DNA of 64,000 nt. It comes from Lysinibacillus sp. PLM2. Lineage in GTDB: Bacteria; Bacillota; Bacilli; Bacillales_A; Planococcaceae. Position numbers and translations under genes: made by a program. The notes under the pieces are model-generated. The model worked only from the letters and a program-made list of their open reading frames with translations, searched no databases and had not been told where the DNA came from. The stretch lies in the NCBI GenBank assembly GCA_023168345.1, contig AP025689.1, positions 680,001 through 744,000 on the forward strand. The letters are read 5' to 3'. Positions 47,434 to 57,218 of the stretch are shown here, in pieces; the first letter of the stretch is position 1, and each line of letters opens with the position of its first letter.

Positions 47434-48084
47434 ATGAAATTTTTTATTGATACAGCAAATTTTGATGAAATAACTGAAGCATATTCTTGGGGTATTATCT
47501 CAGGAGTTACAACAAACCCTTCGTTAGTTGCTAAGGAAGAGAACATTTCTTTCCACGATCGTCTTCGTGAAATTGCAGAGTTAGTCGATGGATCGGTAAG
47601 TGGTGAAGTTATTTCACTAGATGCTGAGGGTATGATTAAAGAAGGTCTTGAATTAGCAAACATTGCACCAAATATCACAGTAAAATTACCAATGACACCA
47701 GATGGTTTGAAAGCATGTAAATACTTTTCTGAAAAAGGTATTAAAACGAACGTGACATTAATTTTTAGTGCGAACCAAGCATTAATGGCAGCACGTGCGG
47801 GAGCTACATATGTTTCCCCGTTTATCGGCCGATTAGATGATATTGGGCAAAGTGGGGTTGAGTTAATATCACAAATTGCGGATATCTTTGCAATTCATGA
47901 TATTCAAACAGAAATTATTGCAGCTTCAATTCGTCACCCGCAGCATATTACTGATGCAGCATTGGCAGGAGCGGACATTGCAACAACTCCTTTTAAAGTA
48001 TTGAAACAATTATTCCATCATCCACTAACTGACAAAGGAATTGAAGCCTTTTTAGCGGATTGGAAAAAGCGTGAAGGACAATAA
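47434..48084 (+). CDS. tal: transaldolase / fructose-6-phosphate aldolase family
   Basis: A 216-residue short transaldolase of the TalC/FSA type. The Schiff-base Lys84 lies in [24 protein letters not shown] at the start and [12 protein letters not shown] are family hallmarks. The B. subtilis orthologue at this position (ywjH) acts as transaldolase in the pentose phosphate pathway. ATG at 47434 has AGGGGG 7 nt upstream; an earlier in-frame TTG lacks a site. Confidence 0.92.
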   Translation: MKFFIDTANFDEITEAYSWGIISGVTTNPSLVAKEENISFHDRLREIAELVDGSVSGEVISLDAEGMIKEGLELANIAPNITVKLPMTPDGLKACKYFSEKGIKTNVTLIFSANQALMAARAGATYVSPFIGRLDDIGQSGVELISQIADIFAIHDIQTEIIAASIRHPQHITDAALAGADIATTPFKVLKQLFHHPLTDKGIEAFLADWKKREGQ

Positions 48085-48242
48085 TATTATTAAGTGAAAT
48101 AAAAAAATTTATGTAAAGAAAAACTCGTATCGTACCGAAAAGTAAAGCAATTGCCTAAAAATTATTGCTTAGGTACACATACAAAAATTGAAGAAGTTGA
48201 CTATAATAAGAGAAACTTTCCAATTACGAGGGAGAAGGCGTT

Positions 48243-49523
48243 ATGGATGTTTATAAAATCATTGGCGAGAATCGTCTAAAAGGTACAGTAAAAGTCAGCG
48301 GTGCCAAAAATAGTGCAGTCGCGTTAATCCCAGCATCAATCTTGGCGAATTCTCCAGTAACAATTGGAGGAATACCTGAAATTGCGGATGCTTGGACGCT
48401 TAAAGCACTATTAGAAGAAATCGGTGGAGAAGTAGCTTTTGATAATGGACAAATGACCATTGATCCAACGAATATGCTTGCAATCCCTTTACCAAATGGC
48501 AATGTAAAAAAACTACGAGCTTCTTATTATTTAATGGGAGCAATGCTTGGCCGATTTAAAAAGGCAGTAGTTGGTTTGCCTGGAGGTTGTTTTTTAGGAC
48601 CACGGCCGATTGATCAACATATTAAAGGATTTGAAGCATTAGGAGCAAAGGTTACCAATGAACATGGTGCGATTTATTTACGTGCCGATGAATTAGTTGG
48701 TGCGAAAATATACTTGGATGTAGCAAGTGTTGGTGCAACGATTAATATTATGCTAGCAGCTGTTCGTGCAAAAGGGCGAACGGTTATTGAAAATGCTGCA
48801 AAGGAACCAGAAATTATAGATGTAGCAACGCTTTTAACAAATATGGGTGCCAATATTAAAGGGGCAGGTACGAGTGTTATCCGCATCGAAGGCGTAGATG
48901 AACTTCATGGTACAAAGCATACGATTATTCCGGATCGTATTGAAGCCGCAACATTTATGATAATGGCAGCAGCTATTGGCGATGGAATTACGATTGATAA
49001 CATCATCCCATTACATCTTGAAGCAGTGATCGCAAAACTTCGAGAAATGGGTGTGAAGGTAGATGAAGGAGAAGAAAGTGTCTATATTCCAAGAACAGAT
49101 AATCTCCAAGCAGTTGATGTGAAAACATTAGTATATCCTGGATTCCCCACAGATGTTCAACAGCCGCTCTCCGTACTTATGACTCAAGCAGTAGGAGCTT
49201 CAAAAGTTACAGATACAATTTATTCGGCTCGTTTTAAACATATCGATGAATTGCGTCGTATGAATGCAATTGCAAAAGTTGAAGGCAATACAGCTGTAAT
49301 TCAAGGGCCAACGAAATTACATGGTTCAACTGTAACCGCTACAGATTTACGTGCAGGTGCAGCACTTGTGTTAGCAGGTCTGATCGCTGAGGGCGAAACA
49401 GAAATTCATGATATTCACCATATTGAGCGAGGATATAGTTCGTTAATTAATAAACTAAATGCTCTTGGTGCAAATATTCGCCGTGAAACCATTGCAGTTA
49501 GTACGATGGAATTAAAAGATTAA
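48243..49523 (+). CDS. murA: UDP-N-acetylglucosamine 1-carboxyvinyltransferase
   Basis: A 426-residue enzyme for the first committed step of peptidoglycan synthesis, transferring enolpyruvate from PEP. The KNS segment ([14 protein letters not shown]), catalytic C116 in [16 protein letters not shown] and [12 protein letters not shown] are visible. With Cys rather than Asp at 116 it should be fosfomycin-sensitive. By position (between tal and glpX) it corresponds to the second paralogue, murAB/murZ of B. subtilis. AGGGAGAAGG precedes the ATG. Confidence 0.94.
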   Translation: MDVYKIIGENRLKGTVKVSGAKNSAVALIPASILANSPVTIGGIPEIADAWTLKALLEEIGGEVAFDNGQMTIDPTNMLAIPLPNGNVKKLRASYYLMGAMLGRFKKAVVGLPGGCFLGPRPIDQHIKGFEALGAKVTNEHGAIYLRADELVGAKIYLDVASVGATINIMLAAVRAKGRTVIENAAKEPEIIDVATLLTNMGANIKGAGTSVIRIEGVDELHGTKHTIIPDRIEAATFMIMAAAIGDGITIDNIIPLHLEAVIAKLREMGVKVDEGEESVYIPRTDNLQAVDVKTLVYPGFPTDVQQPLSVLMTQAVGASKVTDTIYSARFKHIDELRRMNAIAKVEGNTAVIQGPTKLHGSTVTATDLRAGAALVLAGLIAEGETEIHDIHHIERGYSSLINKLNALGANIRRETIAVSTMELKD

Positions 49524-49612
49524 AAATAAAAGTTAAGCAGTTACTTAAGTATGTTACAATGGATGTGACATATAAATGTTCGTTTTTTCGAATAGCAGGA
49601 GGCAATTTAGAA

Positions 49613-50575
49613 ATGGAACGTAGTTTAACTATGGAAGTGGTTCGCGTAACAGAAGCAGCTGCCATTGCATCTGCAAAATGGATGGGACGCGGATTGAAAG
49701 AAGAAGCAGACGACGCAGCAACAACAGCAATGCGTGCTCTATTTGATACAATTCCAATGCATGGTACGGTTGTAATTGGTGAAGGCGAAATGGATGAGGC
49801 ACCAATGCTTTATATAGGTGAAGAGCTAGGTCTTCGTAATGGCGGACCACAAGTAGATATTGCGGTAGATCCTCTTGAAGGAACTAATATCGTGGCAAAA
49901 GGTACAAACGGAGCGATGACGGTATTAGCCATTGCAGATCGTGGTAATTTATTAAATGCACCAGATATGTATATGGAAAAACTAGCTGTAGGTCCTGAAG
50001 CAGCCGGTAAAGTTGATATTACAGCAAGTGTTACTGAAAATTTAATGGCAGTAGCAAAAGCGAAAAATAAAGAAATTTCAGATGTTGTAGCAGTTTTATT
50101 AGACCGCCCACGTCACCAACATATTGTAGATGAAATTCGTGCAGCAGGTGCACGCATCAAATTTATTCAAGACGGTGATGTGAGTGCGGCTATTAATACT
50201 GCCTTCGATGAAACTGGTATAGACATCATGTTTGGTACTGGTGGTGCTCCAGAAGGTGTTATTTCAGCCGTTGCACTAAAATGTCTAGGCGGGGATTTCC
50301 AAGCAAGACTAGTACCAGAAGATGATGCGCAAATTGCACGTTGTGAAAAAATGGGCATCGATGTAAACAAAGTACTTTACTTAGATGATTTAGTAAAAGG
50401 TGACGATGCTATTTTCGCAGCAACTGCTGTTACGGATAGCGAATTATTGAAAGGTGTCCAATATAAAGGGGCGTACTGCTTAACTAATTCATTAGTTATG
50501 CGTGCTAAAACTGGTACAGTTCGTTTTGTTGAAGGACGACATAATATTGATAAAAAACCTAGATATGTAAAATAA
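49613..50575 (+). CDS. glpX: class II fructose-1,6-bisphosphatase
   Basis: A 320-residue GlpX-type phosphatase that yields fructose-6-phosphate in gluconeogenesis. Metal and substrate motifs: [26 protein letters not shown] (Asp/Glu ligands), and [19 protein letters not shown] at 49613 ([12 protein letters not shown]) follows AGGAGG by about 10 nt. An in-frame extension to 49559 has no site and is not conserved in the family. It sits between murA and rho as in B. subtilis (ywjI). Confidence 0.93.
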   Translation: MERSLTMEVVRVTEAAAIASAKWMGRGLKEEADDAATTAMRALFDTIPMHGTVVIGEGEMDEAPMLYIGEELGLRNGGPQVDIAVDPLEGTNIVAKGTNGAMTVLAIADRGNLLNAPDMYMEKLAVGPEAAGKVDITASVTENLMAVAKAKNKEISDVVAVLLDRPRHQHIVDEIRAAGARIKFIQDGDVSAAINTAFDETGIDIMFGTGGAPEGVISAVALKCLGGDFQARLVPEDDAQIARCEKMGIDVNKVLYLDDLVKGDDAIFAATAVTDSELLKGVQYKGAYCLTNSLVMRAKTGTVRFVEGRHNIDKKPRYVK

Positions 50576-50588
50576 ACTTCTAAACTAA

Positions 50589-50625
50589 GATGTCTGATAA
50601 TATATTTATTTATCAGACATCCTTC
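50589..50625 (+). terminator. hairpin after glpX
   Basis: Perfect 12-bp stem GATGTCTGATAA / TTATCAGACATC with a 9-nt loop, but only CTTCCT follows instead of a T-run. Probably a weak terminator or a 3' stabiliser. Confidence 0.6.
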
Positions 50626-50727
50626 CTATAAATCTTTCATATGATTTCCTACGACGACATTAATTCCAAAAGTGTAGTAATCAAAAATTAAGTAATAATC
50701 AAAAATTAATAAGACTGGAGTAATGCT

Positions 50728-52011
50728 ATGACAGCGCATACAATAGCTCAATTAGAAAACATGACTTTAAAAGAGTTATATGCTCTTGCTCGTGATTATA
50801 AAATTTCGTATTATAGTAAATTAACAAAAAAAGAATTAATTTTTGCGATATTAAAATCACGTTCAGAACAAGAAGGCTTTTTCTTTATGGAAGGTGTTCT
50901 TGAAATTGTTTCAAATGAAGGATTTGGTTTCCTTCGTCCAATTAACTATTCACCATCAAAAGAGGATATTTATATTTCTGCTTCTCAAATTCGTCGTTTT
51001 GATCTTCGAAATGGGGACAAGGTATCAGGTAAAGTACGCCCACCAAAAGAAAACGAACGTTACTTTGGCTTATTACAGGTTGATGCAGTAAATGGAGAAG
51101 ACCCTGAAATTGCTAAGGAACGTGTTCACTTTCCAGCACTTACACCACTTTATCCAGATCGTCAAATTAAACTTGAAACTGAACCCAATAAAGTATCAAC
51201 TCGCATTATGGATTTAGTTGCACCAGTTGGTTTTGGGCAACGTGGCTTAATTGTCGCACCCCCTAAAGCAGGTAAAACGTCTCTGTTAAAGGAAATTGCA
51301 AATGCTATTACGACCAACTATCCAGAAGCGGAATTGATCGTTTTACTCATCGATGAACGACCTGAAGAGGTTACAGATATTGAACGCTCCGTTAATGCGG
51401 ATGTTGTAAGTTCCACATTTGATGAACTTCCTGAAAATCATGTGAAAGTAGCGGAGCTTGTCCTTGAACGAGCTCGTCGCTTAGTTGAACATAAACGAGA
51501 TGTTATCATTTTAATGGATTCTATTACACGCTTAGCCCGTGCTTATAACTTAGTTATTCCTCCAAGTGGACGAACTCTTTCCGGTGGTATTGACCCAGCA
51601 GCATTCCACAGACCGAAACGATTCTTTGGATCAGCTCGTAATATTGAAGATGGTGGTAGTCTAACAATTTTAGCTACAGCACTTGTAGATACTGGTTCAC
51701 GTATGGATGAAGTGATTTACGAGGAATTCAAAGGAACAGGGAATCTAGAGTTACATTTAGATCGTCATTTAGCAGAGCGTCGTGTATTCCCAGCGCTTGA
51801 TATTCGTCGATCAGGTACACGTAAAGAGGAATTACTTATCCCTTCTGAACAGTTGGAAAAGCTATGGGGAATTCGCAGAACCTTTACCGATGCGCCTGAC
51901 TTCACAGAACGCTTCTTAAAGAAACTTCGCGCTTCAAAAACAAATGAAGAATTTTTCGAAAAGCTAAATGAAGAGATGAAAAAAGCAACGAAGGGGAAAG
52001 GGTTAATTTAA
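50728..52011 (+). CDS. rho: transcription termination factor Rho
   Basis: A 427-residue hexameric RNA helicase. The N-terminal Rho domain ([24 protein letters not shown]) and the RNA-binding cold-shock fold ([16 protein letters not shown]) are followed by the RecA-type motor: Walker [12 protein letters not shown], Walker B region [15 protein letters not shown]-loop and R-loop region [14 protein letters not shown]. Intact and of normal length. It terminates unneeded and antisense transcripts. GGAGTAATGCT lies before the ATG. Confidence 0.97.
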   Translation: MTAHTIAQLENMTLKELYALARDYKISYYSKLTKKELIFAILKSRSEQEGFFFMEGVLEIVSNEGFGFLRPINYSPSKEDIYISASQIRRFDLRNGDKVSGKVRPPKENERYFGLLQVDAVNGEDPEIAKERVHFPALTPLYPDRQIKLETEPNKVSTRIMDLVAPVGFGQRGLIVAPPKAGKTSLLKEIANAITTNYPEAELIVLLIDERPEEVTDIERSVNADVVSSTFDELPENHVKVAELVLERARRLVEHKRDVIILMDSITRLARAYNLVIPPSGRTLSGGIDPAAFHRPKRFFGSARNIEDGGSLTILATALVDTGSRMDEVIYEEFKGTGNLELHLDRHLAERRVFPALDIRRSGTRKEELLIPSEQLEKLWGIRRTFTDAPDFTERFLKKLRASKTNEEFFEKLNEEMKKATKGKGLI

Positions 52012-52151
52012 AGTTCCTTTCTTTATTGAAAATATTGTACATGTATTCTATGTCATCTAAACAATATTTAAAATGATTACTTAAGTATATAGACACAAAG
52101 TAACTAGCTAAATATATAGCAGTATATAATTGAACTGGAATAATCTTCTTC

Positions 52152-52291
52152 TTGCAATCATTATTTATTCTTGCTATAATTTTTCAGGTATGCAACGTGT
52201 GCATATGTAACTGGCATATTCGGGTTATGTAAGGCACAGTTCGAATAAAAACTCTGTTCCAGATGGTTCAGGGCGAGAGGAGAAAACGAAT
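52152..52291 (+). promoter_or_regulatory. rpmE promoter and structured leader
   Basis: TTGCAA (52152-52157), a 17-nt spacer and perfect TATAAT (52175-52180). The leader of about 105 nt has short pairing segments (GCATATGTAACTGGCATATTCGGGTTATGTAAGGC) ahead of GAGAGGAG. Autoregulatory L31-binding leaders are known in Firmicutes; this one is a candidate by position and structure only. Confidence 0.6.
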
Positions 52292-52492
52292 ATGAAACAA
52301 GGAATTCATCCAGATTACAAAACTGCAACAGTAACATGCTCTTGCGGTAACTCATTCCAAACTGGTTCAGTAAAAGAAAGCATCAATGTAGAGTTCTGCA
52401 ACGAATGCCATCCATTCTATACTGGACGTCAAAAATTCGCGGCTGCTGATGGTCGTGTGGATCGTTTCAACAAAAAATACGGTCTTAAATAA
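52292..52492 (+). CDS. rpmE: 50S ribosomal protein L31, zinc form
   Basis: A 66-residue L31 bearing the four-Cys zinc site: C16/C18 ([10 protein letters not shown]) and C36/C39 ([10 protein letters not shown]). This is the C+ form, the B. subtilis RpmE type, rather than the zinc-independent YtiA type made in zinc limitation. It also contains the usual [10 protein letters not shown] motif. Preceded by GAGAGGAG and followed by a strong terminator. Confidence 0.97.
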   Translation: MKQGIHPDYKTATVTCSCGNSFQTGSVKESINVEFCNECHPFYTGRQKFAAADGRVDRFNKKYGLK

Positions 52493-52505
52493 GATTGACC
52501 TAAAC

Positions 52506-52542
52506 AAAACGTCTGCCACAAAATCGTGGCGGACGTTTTTTC
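52506..52542 (+). terminator. intrinsic terminator of rpmE
   Basis: AAAACGTCTGCCAC / GTGGCGGACGTTTT stem, one mismatch, and T6. Confidence 0.88.
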
Positions 52543-52629
52543 TAGTTTTGGTGGTCTTTTGGAGTTGAGCAAGGTGAGGTTCAGTAACATATGGCCAACC
52601 TCGATGCCGTAAAGGTGAGGCAGCTCGAG

Positions 52630-53205
52630 TGCTGACTGGACAATCCTGGTGCTGGGTGGACAAAAGCTGTGTTTGGATGGACAAAACACAATGCTGAGCG
52701 GACAAAATGTACGTCTGAATGGACAAAAAGTTTGGGTGTGGACAAAACCTGGTGCTGACCGGACAAAAGCTGTGTTTGGATGGACAAAACACAATGCTGA
52801 GCAGACAAAATGTATGTCTGAATGGACAAAAAGTTTGGGTGTGGACAAAATCCGGTGTTGAATGGACAAAAGCTGTGTTTGGATGGACAAAACACAATGC
52901 TGAGCGGACAAAATGTACGTCTGAATGGACAAAAGTTTGGGTGTGGACAAAACCTGGTGCTGACCGGACAAAAGCTGTGTTTGGATGGACAAAACACTAT
53001 GCTGAGCAGACAAATTGTACGTCTGAATGGACAAAAAGTTTGGGTGTGGACAAAATCCGGTGTTGAATGGACAAAAGCTGTGTTTGGATGGACAAAACAC
53101 AATGCAGAGCGGACAAAATGTACGTCTGAATGGACAAAAAGTTTGAGTGTGGACAAAATCCGGTGTTGAATGGACAAAATCGCTTGTTTAGTGGACAAAA
53201 CAAAA
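52630..53205. repeat. phased tandem array 2 (GGACAAAA type)
   Basis: About 28 subunits of 18-22 bp, mostly 21, each with the core (T)GGACAAAA. Five consecutive subunits (21+21+21+22+18 bp) make a 103-bp unit. The subunit TGTTTGGATGGACAAAACA starts at 52670, 52773, 52876, 52978 and 53081, so the higher unit repeats five times with spacings of 103, 103, 102 and 103. Variation is by point changes within subunits. Open frames on both strands here are artefacts of the 103-bp period. It occupies the gap between the rpmE terminator and tdk. Confidence 0.95.
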
Positions 53206-53369
53206 ATTACTGCATGATAAAATTATTCATACCCACACCTATTCTGTGATCAACGTGATAAAAATTGTCACTAATATTAAATTACAAAGAATGAATTAAT
53301 CCATTGCAGACATTTTAAATAACGATAAAATGAATAAAGTAAGATCATCCTAAGAAAGAGGTAGTTTTG

Positions 53370-53951
53370 ATGGCGCAATTATTCTTCAAACATGGAGCTA
53401 TGAATAGCGGAAAATCTATTGAAATTCTAAAAGTTGCACATAATTATGAAGAGCAGAACAAACCTGTATTAATCTTTACATCTGGTATCGATGATCGAGA
53501 TGAAGTGGGCTATGTTTCTAGTCGAATTGGATTACGCAGAAAAGCAATTCCAGTTTTTGAAGAGACAGACATTTTTGGATACGTAAAAAATCACCAAGAA
53601 GAAAATGGGCAGCTTCATTGTATCCTAGTCGATGAAGTCCAATTTTTAAAGAAAGAACAAATACTACAGCTAACAAAAATCGTTGACGATCTTAATATTC
53701 CAGTGATGGGATTTGGTTTAAAAAATGACTTCCAAAACGAACTTTTTGAAGGTAGCCGCTACATGCTAATTTACTCGGATAAAATCGAGGAAATGAAAAC
53801 AATTTGTTGGTTCTGTCACAAAAAAGCGACGATGAATTTGCGAGTTGACGAAAATAATAAACCGATTTATACAGGCGAACAAATCCATATCGCTGGAAAT
53901 GATACATACTATCCAGTTTGCCGCAAATGTCATGCCAATCCGCCACTTTAA
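53370..53951 (+). CDS. tdk: thymidine kinase, type II
   Basis: A 193-residue salvage enzyme phosphorylating thymidine with ATP. The P-loop is GAMNSGKS (residues 9-16); the lid base region ILVDEVQFL and the C-terminal zinc-binding lasso with Cys pairs ([17 protein letters not shown]) are visible. Length is standard. ATG at 53370 is preferred to TTG at 53367 because AAGAGGT lies 7 nt before it. Flanked on both sides by phased repeat arrays. Confidence 0.95.
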   Translation: MAQLFFKHGAMNSGKSIEILKVAHNYEEQNKPVLIFTSGIDDRDEVGYVSSRIGLRRKAIPVFEETDIFGYVKNHQEENGQLHCILVDEVQFLKKEQILQLTKIVDDLNIPVMGFGLKNDFQNELFEGSRYMLIYSDKIEEMKTICWFCHKKATMNLRVDENNKPIYTGEQIHIAGNDTYYPVCRKCHANPPL

Positions 53952-54014
53952 AAGTTAAAGGAAATGGAAAGAGAGGGCCTCTTTGATTAAGGTGTTTATG
54001 ATGATTTAGTTTTG

Positions 54015-54375
54015 ATTCGAGCGGATAGATGAGAGATTGGGCGCTAAATCCTACTTTTGAGCACAAGAGAAACCGAAATGTAACCAATCATTATTTAGAT
54101 CACATGATTATCTAATACGAGCGCATAAATAAACCATTGGAGCGCTTGCATCCGGTTTTTGAGCGGAAGACATCTTCATTGGATCACGTAGAAGAATTTT
54201 GGGCGTATAGAAATCTGATTTGAGCGGTAGGCACCCTCATAGGATCACATAGAATCCGATTCGAGCGGATAACACTCTCATTGGATCACAAAGAACCCGT
54301 TTTGAGCGCAAAAGCAATCCGAAAAGTAGCCAAGCCCAAATTGGATCACATAAATCCAGTTTTGAGCGTCAGATA
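54015..54375. repeat. phased array 3 (GAGCG / GATCAC type)
   Basis: Short motifs GAGCG (or GGGCG) and GATCAC fall at 54019, 54039, 54059, 54098, 54119, 54140, 54161, 54182, 54201, 54222, 54243, 54263, 54284, 54304, 54344 and 54364. The steps are 19-21 bp, with two missing positions giving 39 and 40; the mean is 20.3 bp. Sequence between motifs is much less conserved than in arrays 1 and 2. In the second half GAGCG and GATCAC mostly alternate. The array fills the gap between tdk and prfA. Confidence 0.85.
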
Positions 54376-54513
54376 CCCATCAGAATCTTTCCATAATACT
54401 AGCTATAAAGCATAATTTTCTATATACTAATAAAGTGACTTTTTTCGAAATGACGTACAGTTAAACAATAAATATAATAAAATAAATAGAGCGAATAATT
54501 AGAGGTGAAATAC

Positions 54514-55590
54514 ATGTTTGATCGTCTACAGGCGGTTGAAGATCGTTATGAAAGGCTAAATGAATTACTTAGCGATCCAGACATCGTAAGCGATAGCAAA
54601 AAGCTTCGTGAATATTCAAAAGAGCAATCGGATATTCAGGAGATGGTTGAAGTTTATCGCGAATATAAGCAAGTAAAGCAACAGCTAGCTGATGCAAAAG
54701 AAATGTTAGATATTGAAAAAGATCCAGAAATGCATGAACTTGTTAAAGAAGAATTTAATGAACTAAATGCCCGCATTCCACAATTAGAAGAACGCTTAAA
54801 AATCCTTTTAATTCCTAAAGATCCGAATGATGATAAAAACGTTATCATGGAGATTCGTGGAGCAGCTGGTGGGGACGAAGCGAACATCTTTGCAGGTGAC
54901 CTATTCCGTATGTATACGCGTTATGCTGAAACACAAGGCTGGAAAATCGACATCATGGAAGCAACACCGAATCCAGCAGGTGGTTATAAAGAAGTAATCT
55001 TTATGATCAATGGTCAAGGTGCTTATTCAAAATTCAAATTTGAAAATGGAGCGCACCGTGTACAACGTGTTCCTGCAACAGAATCTCAAGGTCGTATCCA
55101 CACTTCAACAGCTACAGTCGCTTGTTTACCAGAAGTAGAAGAAGTAGATGTTGAAATACATGAAAAAGATATTCGTGTTGATACATTTGCATCATCTGGT
55201 GCAGGTGGTCAGTCTGTTAATACAACGATGTCAGCTGTTCGTATGACCCATCTTCCAACAGGTGTTGTTGTATCTATGCAAGACGAACGTTCGCAAATTA
55301 AAAACCGTGAAAAAGCATTAAAAATCTTACGTGCCCGTGTAGCAGATATGTATATGCAGGAAGCACAAAAAGAAATCGATGCAACACGTAAATCTGCGGT
55401 TGGTACAGGAGACCGTTCTGAGCGTATTCGCACATATAACTATCCACAAAATCGTGTCACAGACCATCGCATCGGCTTAACGATCCAAAAGCTAGACCAA
55501 ATCATGGAAGGTAAGCTTGATGAAATTATTGATGCATTAATTTTAGAAGACCAATCTTCGAAATTGGCGAACTTAAATGATGAAGCATAA
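54514..55590 (+). CDS. prfA: peptide chain release factor 1
   Basis: A 358-residue factor that recognises UAA and UAG and releases the finished peptide. The tripeptide anticodon P187-A-T189 (RVQRVPATE) and catalytic G-G-Q at 231-233 ([12 protein letters not shown]) are intact; the Gln is the one methylated by PrmC encoded next. Start at [12 protein letters not shown] follows AGAGGTGA; an earlier in-frame GTG overlaps the site. The prmC start overlaps its last codons. Confidence 0.96.
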   Translation: MFDRLQAVEDRYERLNELLSDPDIVSDSKKLREYSKEQSDIQEMVEVYREYKQVKQQLADAKEMLDIEKDPEMHELVKEEFNELNARIPQLEERLKILLIPKDPNDDKNVIMEIRGAAGGDEANIFAGDLFRMYTRYAETQGWKIDIMEATPNPAGGYKEVIFMINGQGAYSKFKFENGAHRVQRVPATESQGRIHTSTATVACLPEVEEVDVEIHEKDIRVDTFASSGAGGQSVNTTMSAVRMTHLPTGVVVSMQDERSQIKNREKALKILRARVADMYMQEAQKEIDATRKSAVGTGDRSERIRTYNYPQNRVTDHRIGLTIQKLDQIMEGKLDEIIDALILEDQSSKLANLNDEA

Positions 55591-56440
55591 AACAATTTAT
55601 GAGGCCCTGAAGTGGGCTTCTTCTTTTTTACTGGAGCAGGGTCGTGAGGAAAACGCTGCACGTTTGTTATTGCAGTACGTATTAAACACGAATTATTCAG
55701 GATTAATGATGCGAATGCACGATGAAATATCTTCAGAACAGCTCTTGCAATTCGAGCAATATGTACAACAACATGCAGAAGGAAAGCCTGTTCAATACAT
55801 AACAGGTGTGGAAGAGTTTTATGGTAGAACTTATCAAGTGGATGAATCTGTATTAATTCCTCGTCCAGAAACAGAAGAATTAATCGAAGGTGCGCTAAAG
55901 CGAATACAAACACTATTTGGCGATAAAAAGGTACTCAACATTGTAGATATCGGCACAGGTAGTGGGGCAATTGGGATCACAATGAAATTGGAATACCCAA
56001 CAGCAAAGGTAACGGCAACAGATATTTCAGAAGCCGCGCTCCAGACTGCAAAGAAAAACGCTAAATTACTGAATGCCGAAATGGATTTTCGATTAGGAGA
56101 CTTAACTGAACCGATTCGAGAGCAAAAATGGGATGTGGTATTATCCAATCCACCATACATCGCATTTCAAGAGGCAGAAGAAATGTCCGAAGTTGTATTA
56201 GCTCACGAGCCGCATAATGCATTATTTGCGGAAGAGGATGGTCTTATTCTATATCGAAAACTAGCAGATAACCTTCCAAATCTATTAAATAAACCAGCTT
56301 TAATAGGTGTTGAAATAGGTTATACACAGGGAGAAGCGGTGGCAAATTTCTTTAAAAATAGTTTTCCACAAGCCAAAGTCGAAATCGTAAAAGATATTAA
56401 CAAAAAAAATAGAATGATTTTTTGCGAAATACATGAATAA
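55577..56440 (+). CDS. prmC: release factor glutamine methyltransferase
   Basis: A 287-residue SAM-dependent enzyme that methylates the GGQ glutamine of RF1/RF2. An N-terminal helical substrate-binding domain (about 1-80) leads into the Rossmann domain with [11 protein letters not shown] (SAM loop), TDISEAAL and the catalytic NPPY motif ([11 protein letters not shown]). It overlaps prfA by 14 nt and has no clear ribosome binding site of its own, so coupling to prfA translation is likely. Start may be either ATG 55577 or 55580. Confidence 0.95.
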   Translation: MMKHKTIYEALKWASSFLLEQGREENAARLLLQYVLNTNYSGLMMRMHDEISSEQLLQFEQYVQQHAEGKPVQYITGVEEFYGRTYQVDESVLIPRPETEELIEGALKRIQTLFGDKKVLNIVDIGTGSGAIGITMKLEYPTAKVTATDISEAALQTAKKNAKLLNAEMDFRLGDLTEPIREQKWDVVLSNPPYIAFQEAEEMSEVVLAHEPHNALFAEEDGLILYRKLADNLPNLLNKPALIGVEIGYTQGEAVANFFKNSFPQAKVEIVKDINKKNRMIFCEIHE

Positions 56441-56442
56441 AA

Positions 56443-56481
56443 AAATTCCTTTCTGACAATGATGTTGTCAGGGAGGAATTT
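56443..56481 (+). promoter_or_regulatory. hairpin sequestering the spoIIR ribosome binding site
   Basis: AAATTCCT-TT-CTGACAA pairs with TTGTCAG-GG-AGGAATTT around a 5-nt loop: 17 continuous pairs if the two U-G wobbles form. The Shine-Dalgarno GGGAGG (56471-56476) is wholly inside the 3' arm, 8 nt before the spoIIR ATG. There is no T-run, so it is not an ordinary terminator. Confidence 0.75.
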
Positions 56482-56484
56482 AAT

Positions 56485-57102
56485 ATGTTAAATGATTACG
56501 AGATTACAAGAGTTGAAGAAAAAATTGATTATCATCCAATAGTTAGTGTTTTAAGACTTATCGCAGGTGGTTTAGCTATCTACTGTATTATTCTCATGAC
56601 ACCACATCTTTTTAATGGAATCTATGAAACGCGAGAAAATTTAATAGAAGATTCATTGAAAATTCGTGTAGTAGCAAATAGTAATACATTTGCAGATCAA
56701 AGGGTAAAAGAAGAAATGGTGGAAAACTTAGCACCGATTTTCAATGAAATTAAACAAAACGAAATGTTGGCTGTAAGTAATGAAGAAACGTTACAAAAAT
56801 TATCAACAGCTATTAAACAAAACTATCCACAACATGATGTAAAGATTACGGTAGGGGAGCACTTAATCCCAGCAAAAGCTGATTTTCATTATTTTTATCC
56901 ACAAAGCTTTTATGAATCGATTGTTGTAACAATTGGCAGTGGTCGTGGGGATAACTTCTGGTGTAGTATTTTCCCTGATGTATGTGAAGGTCCAAGTGGA
57001 AACGAGAATGATAAGAATAACAATTCTGAATCAGAGAAAGAGGAAGAACCAGAAGTCGTGTTTGTAATTTGGGAATGGCTTTTAAGTTTATTTGGTTTAT
57101 AA
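56485..57102 (+). CDS. spoIIR: sporulation signal protein SpoIIR
   Basis: A 205-residue protein with an N-terminal membrane segment (about 22-40) that directs export. Conserved SpoIIR motifs are visible: KIRVVANSNTFADQRVKEEM and, near the C terminus, SIVVTIGSGRGDNFWCSIFPDVC. Made in the forespore under sigma-F, it triggers SpoIIGA to process pro-sigma-E in the mother cell. A charged Asn/Glu/Lys linker and a hydrophobic tail follow. Location after prmC is conserved in Bacillales. Its ribosome binding site is inside a strong hairpin. Confidence 0.94.
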   Translation: MLNDYEITRVEEKIDYHPIVSVLRLIAGGLAIYCIILMTPHLFNGIYETRENLIEDSLKIRVVANSNTFADQRVKEEMVENLAPIFNEIKQNEMLAVSNEETLQKLSTAIKQNYPQHDVKITVGEHLIPAKADFHYFYPQSFYESIVVTIGSGRGDNFWCSIFPDVCEGPSGNENDKNNNSESEKEEEPEVVFVIWEWLLSLFGL

Positions 57103-57118
57103 TTTTGTAAAATAAAAG

Positions 57119-57182
57119 ATATACACAAATTTCTGAAAACTTATACACAATTGGTATTAACTTTTCCACAAATTGTGCATAA
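57119..57182. other. DnaA-box cluster
   Basis: Four sites against TTATNCACA: ATATACACA at 57119 (8/9), TTATACACA at 57141 (9/9), TTTTCCACA at 57162 (8/9), and TTATGCACA on the minus strand at 57174-57182 (9/9). The first three are 22 and 21 bp apart, that is, in helical phase. In B. subtilis the ywlC upstream region is one of the few strong DnaA-binding clusters away from oriC, to my recollection. Confidence 0.78.
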
Positions 57183-57218
57183 GTGTGTTGGAACCTTTAT
57201 ATAAAGGGAGATGTTCAT

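Noticed and set aside
52367-53203. Several long overlapping open frames on both strands in the 52.4-53.2 kb array, some Cys-rich and with periodic peptide repeats
   Set aside because: They exist in many frames at once because the 103-bp DNA period, in five copies, is free of stops. No ribosome binding sites or conserved starts.
52630-53205. CRISPR array
   Set aside because: The intervals between cores are themselves repeated, not unique spacers, the unit is too short, and no cas genes are present.
57119-57182. Replication origin
   Set aside because: No dnaA/dnaN, DnaA-trio or AT-rich unwinding region next to the boxes; better read as a titration or regulatory cluster.
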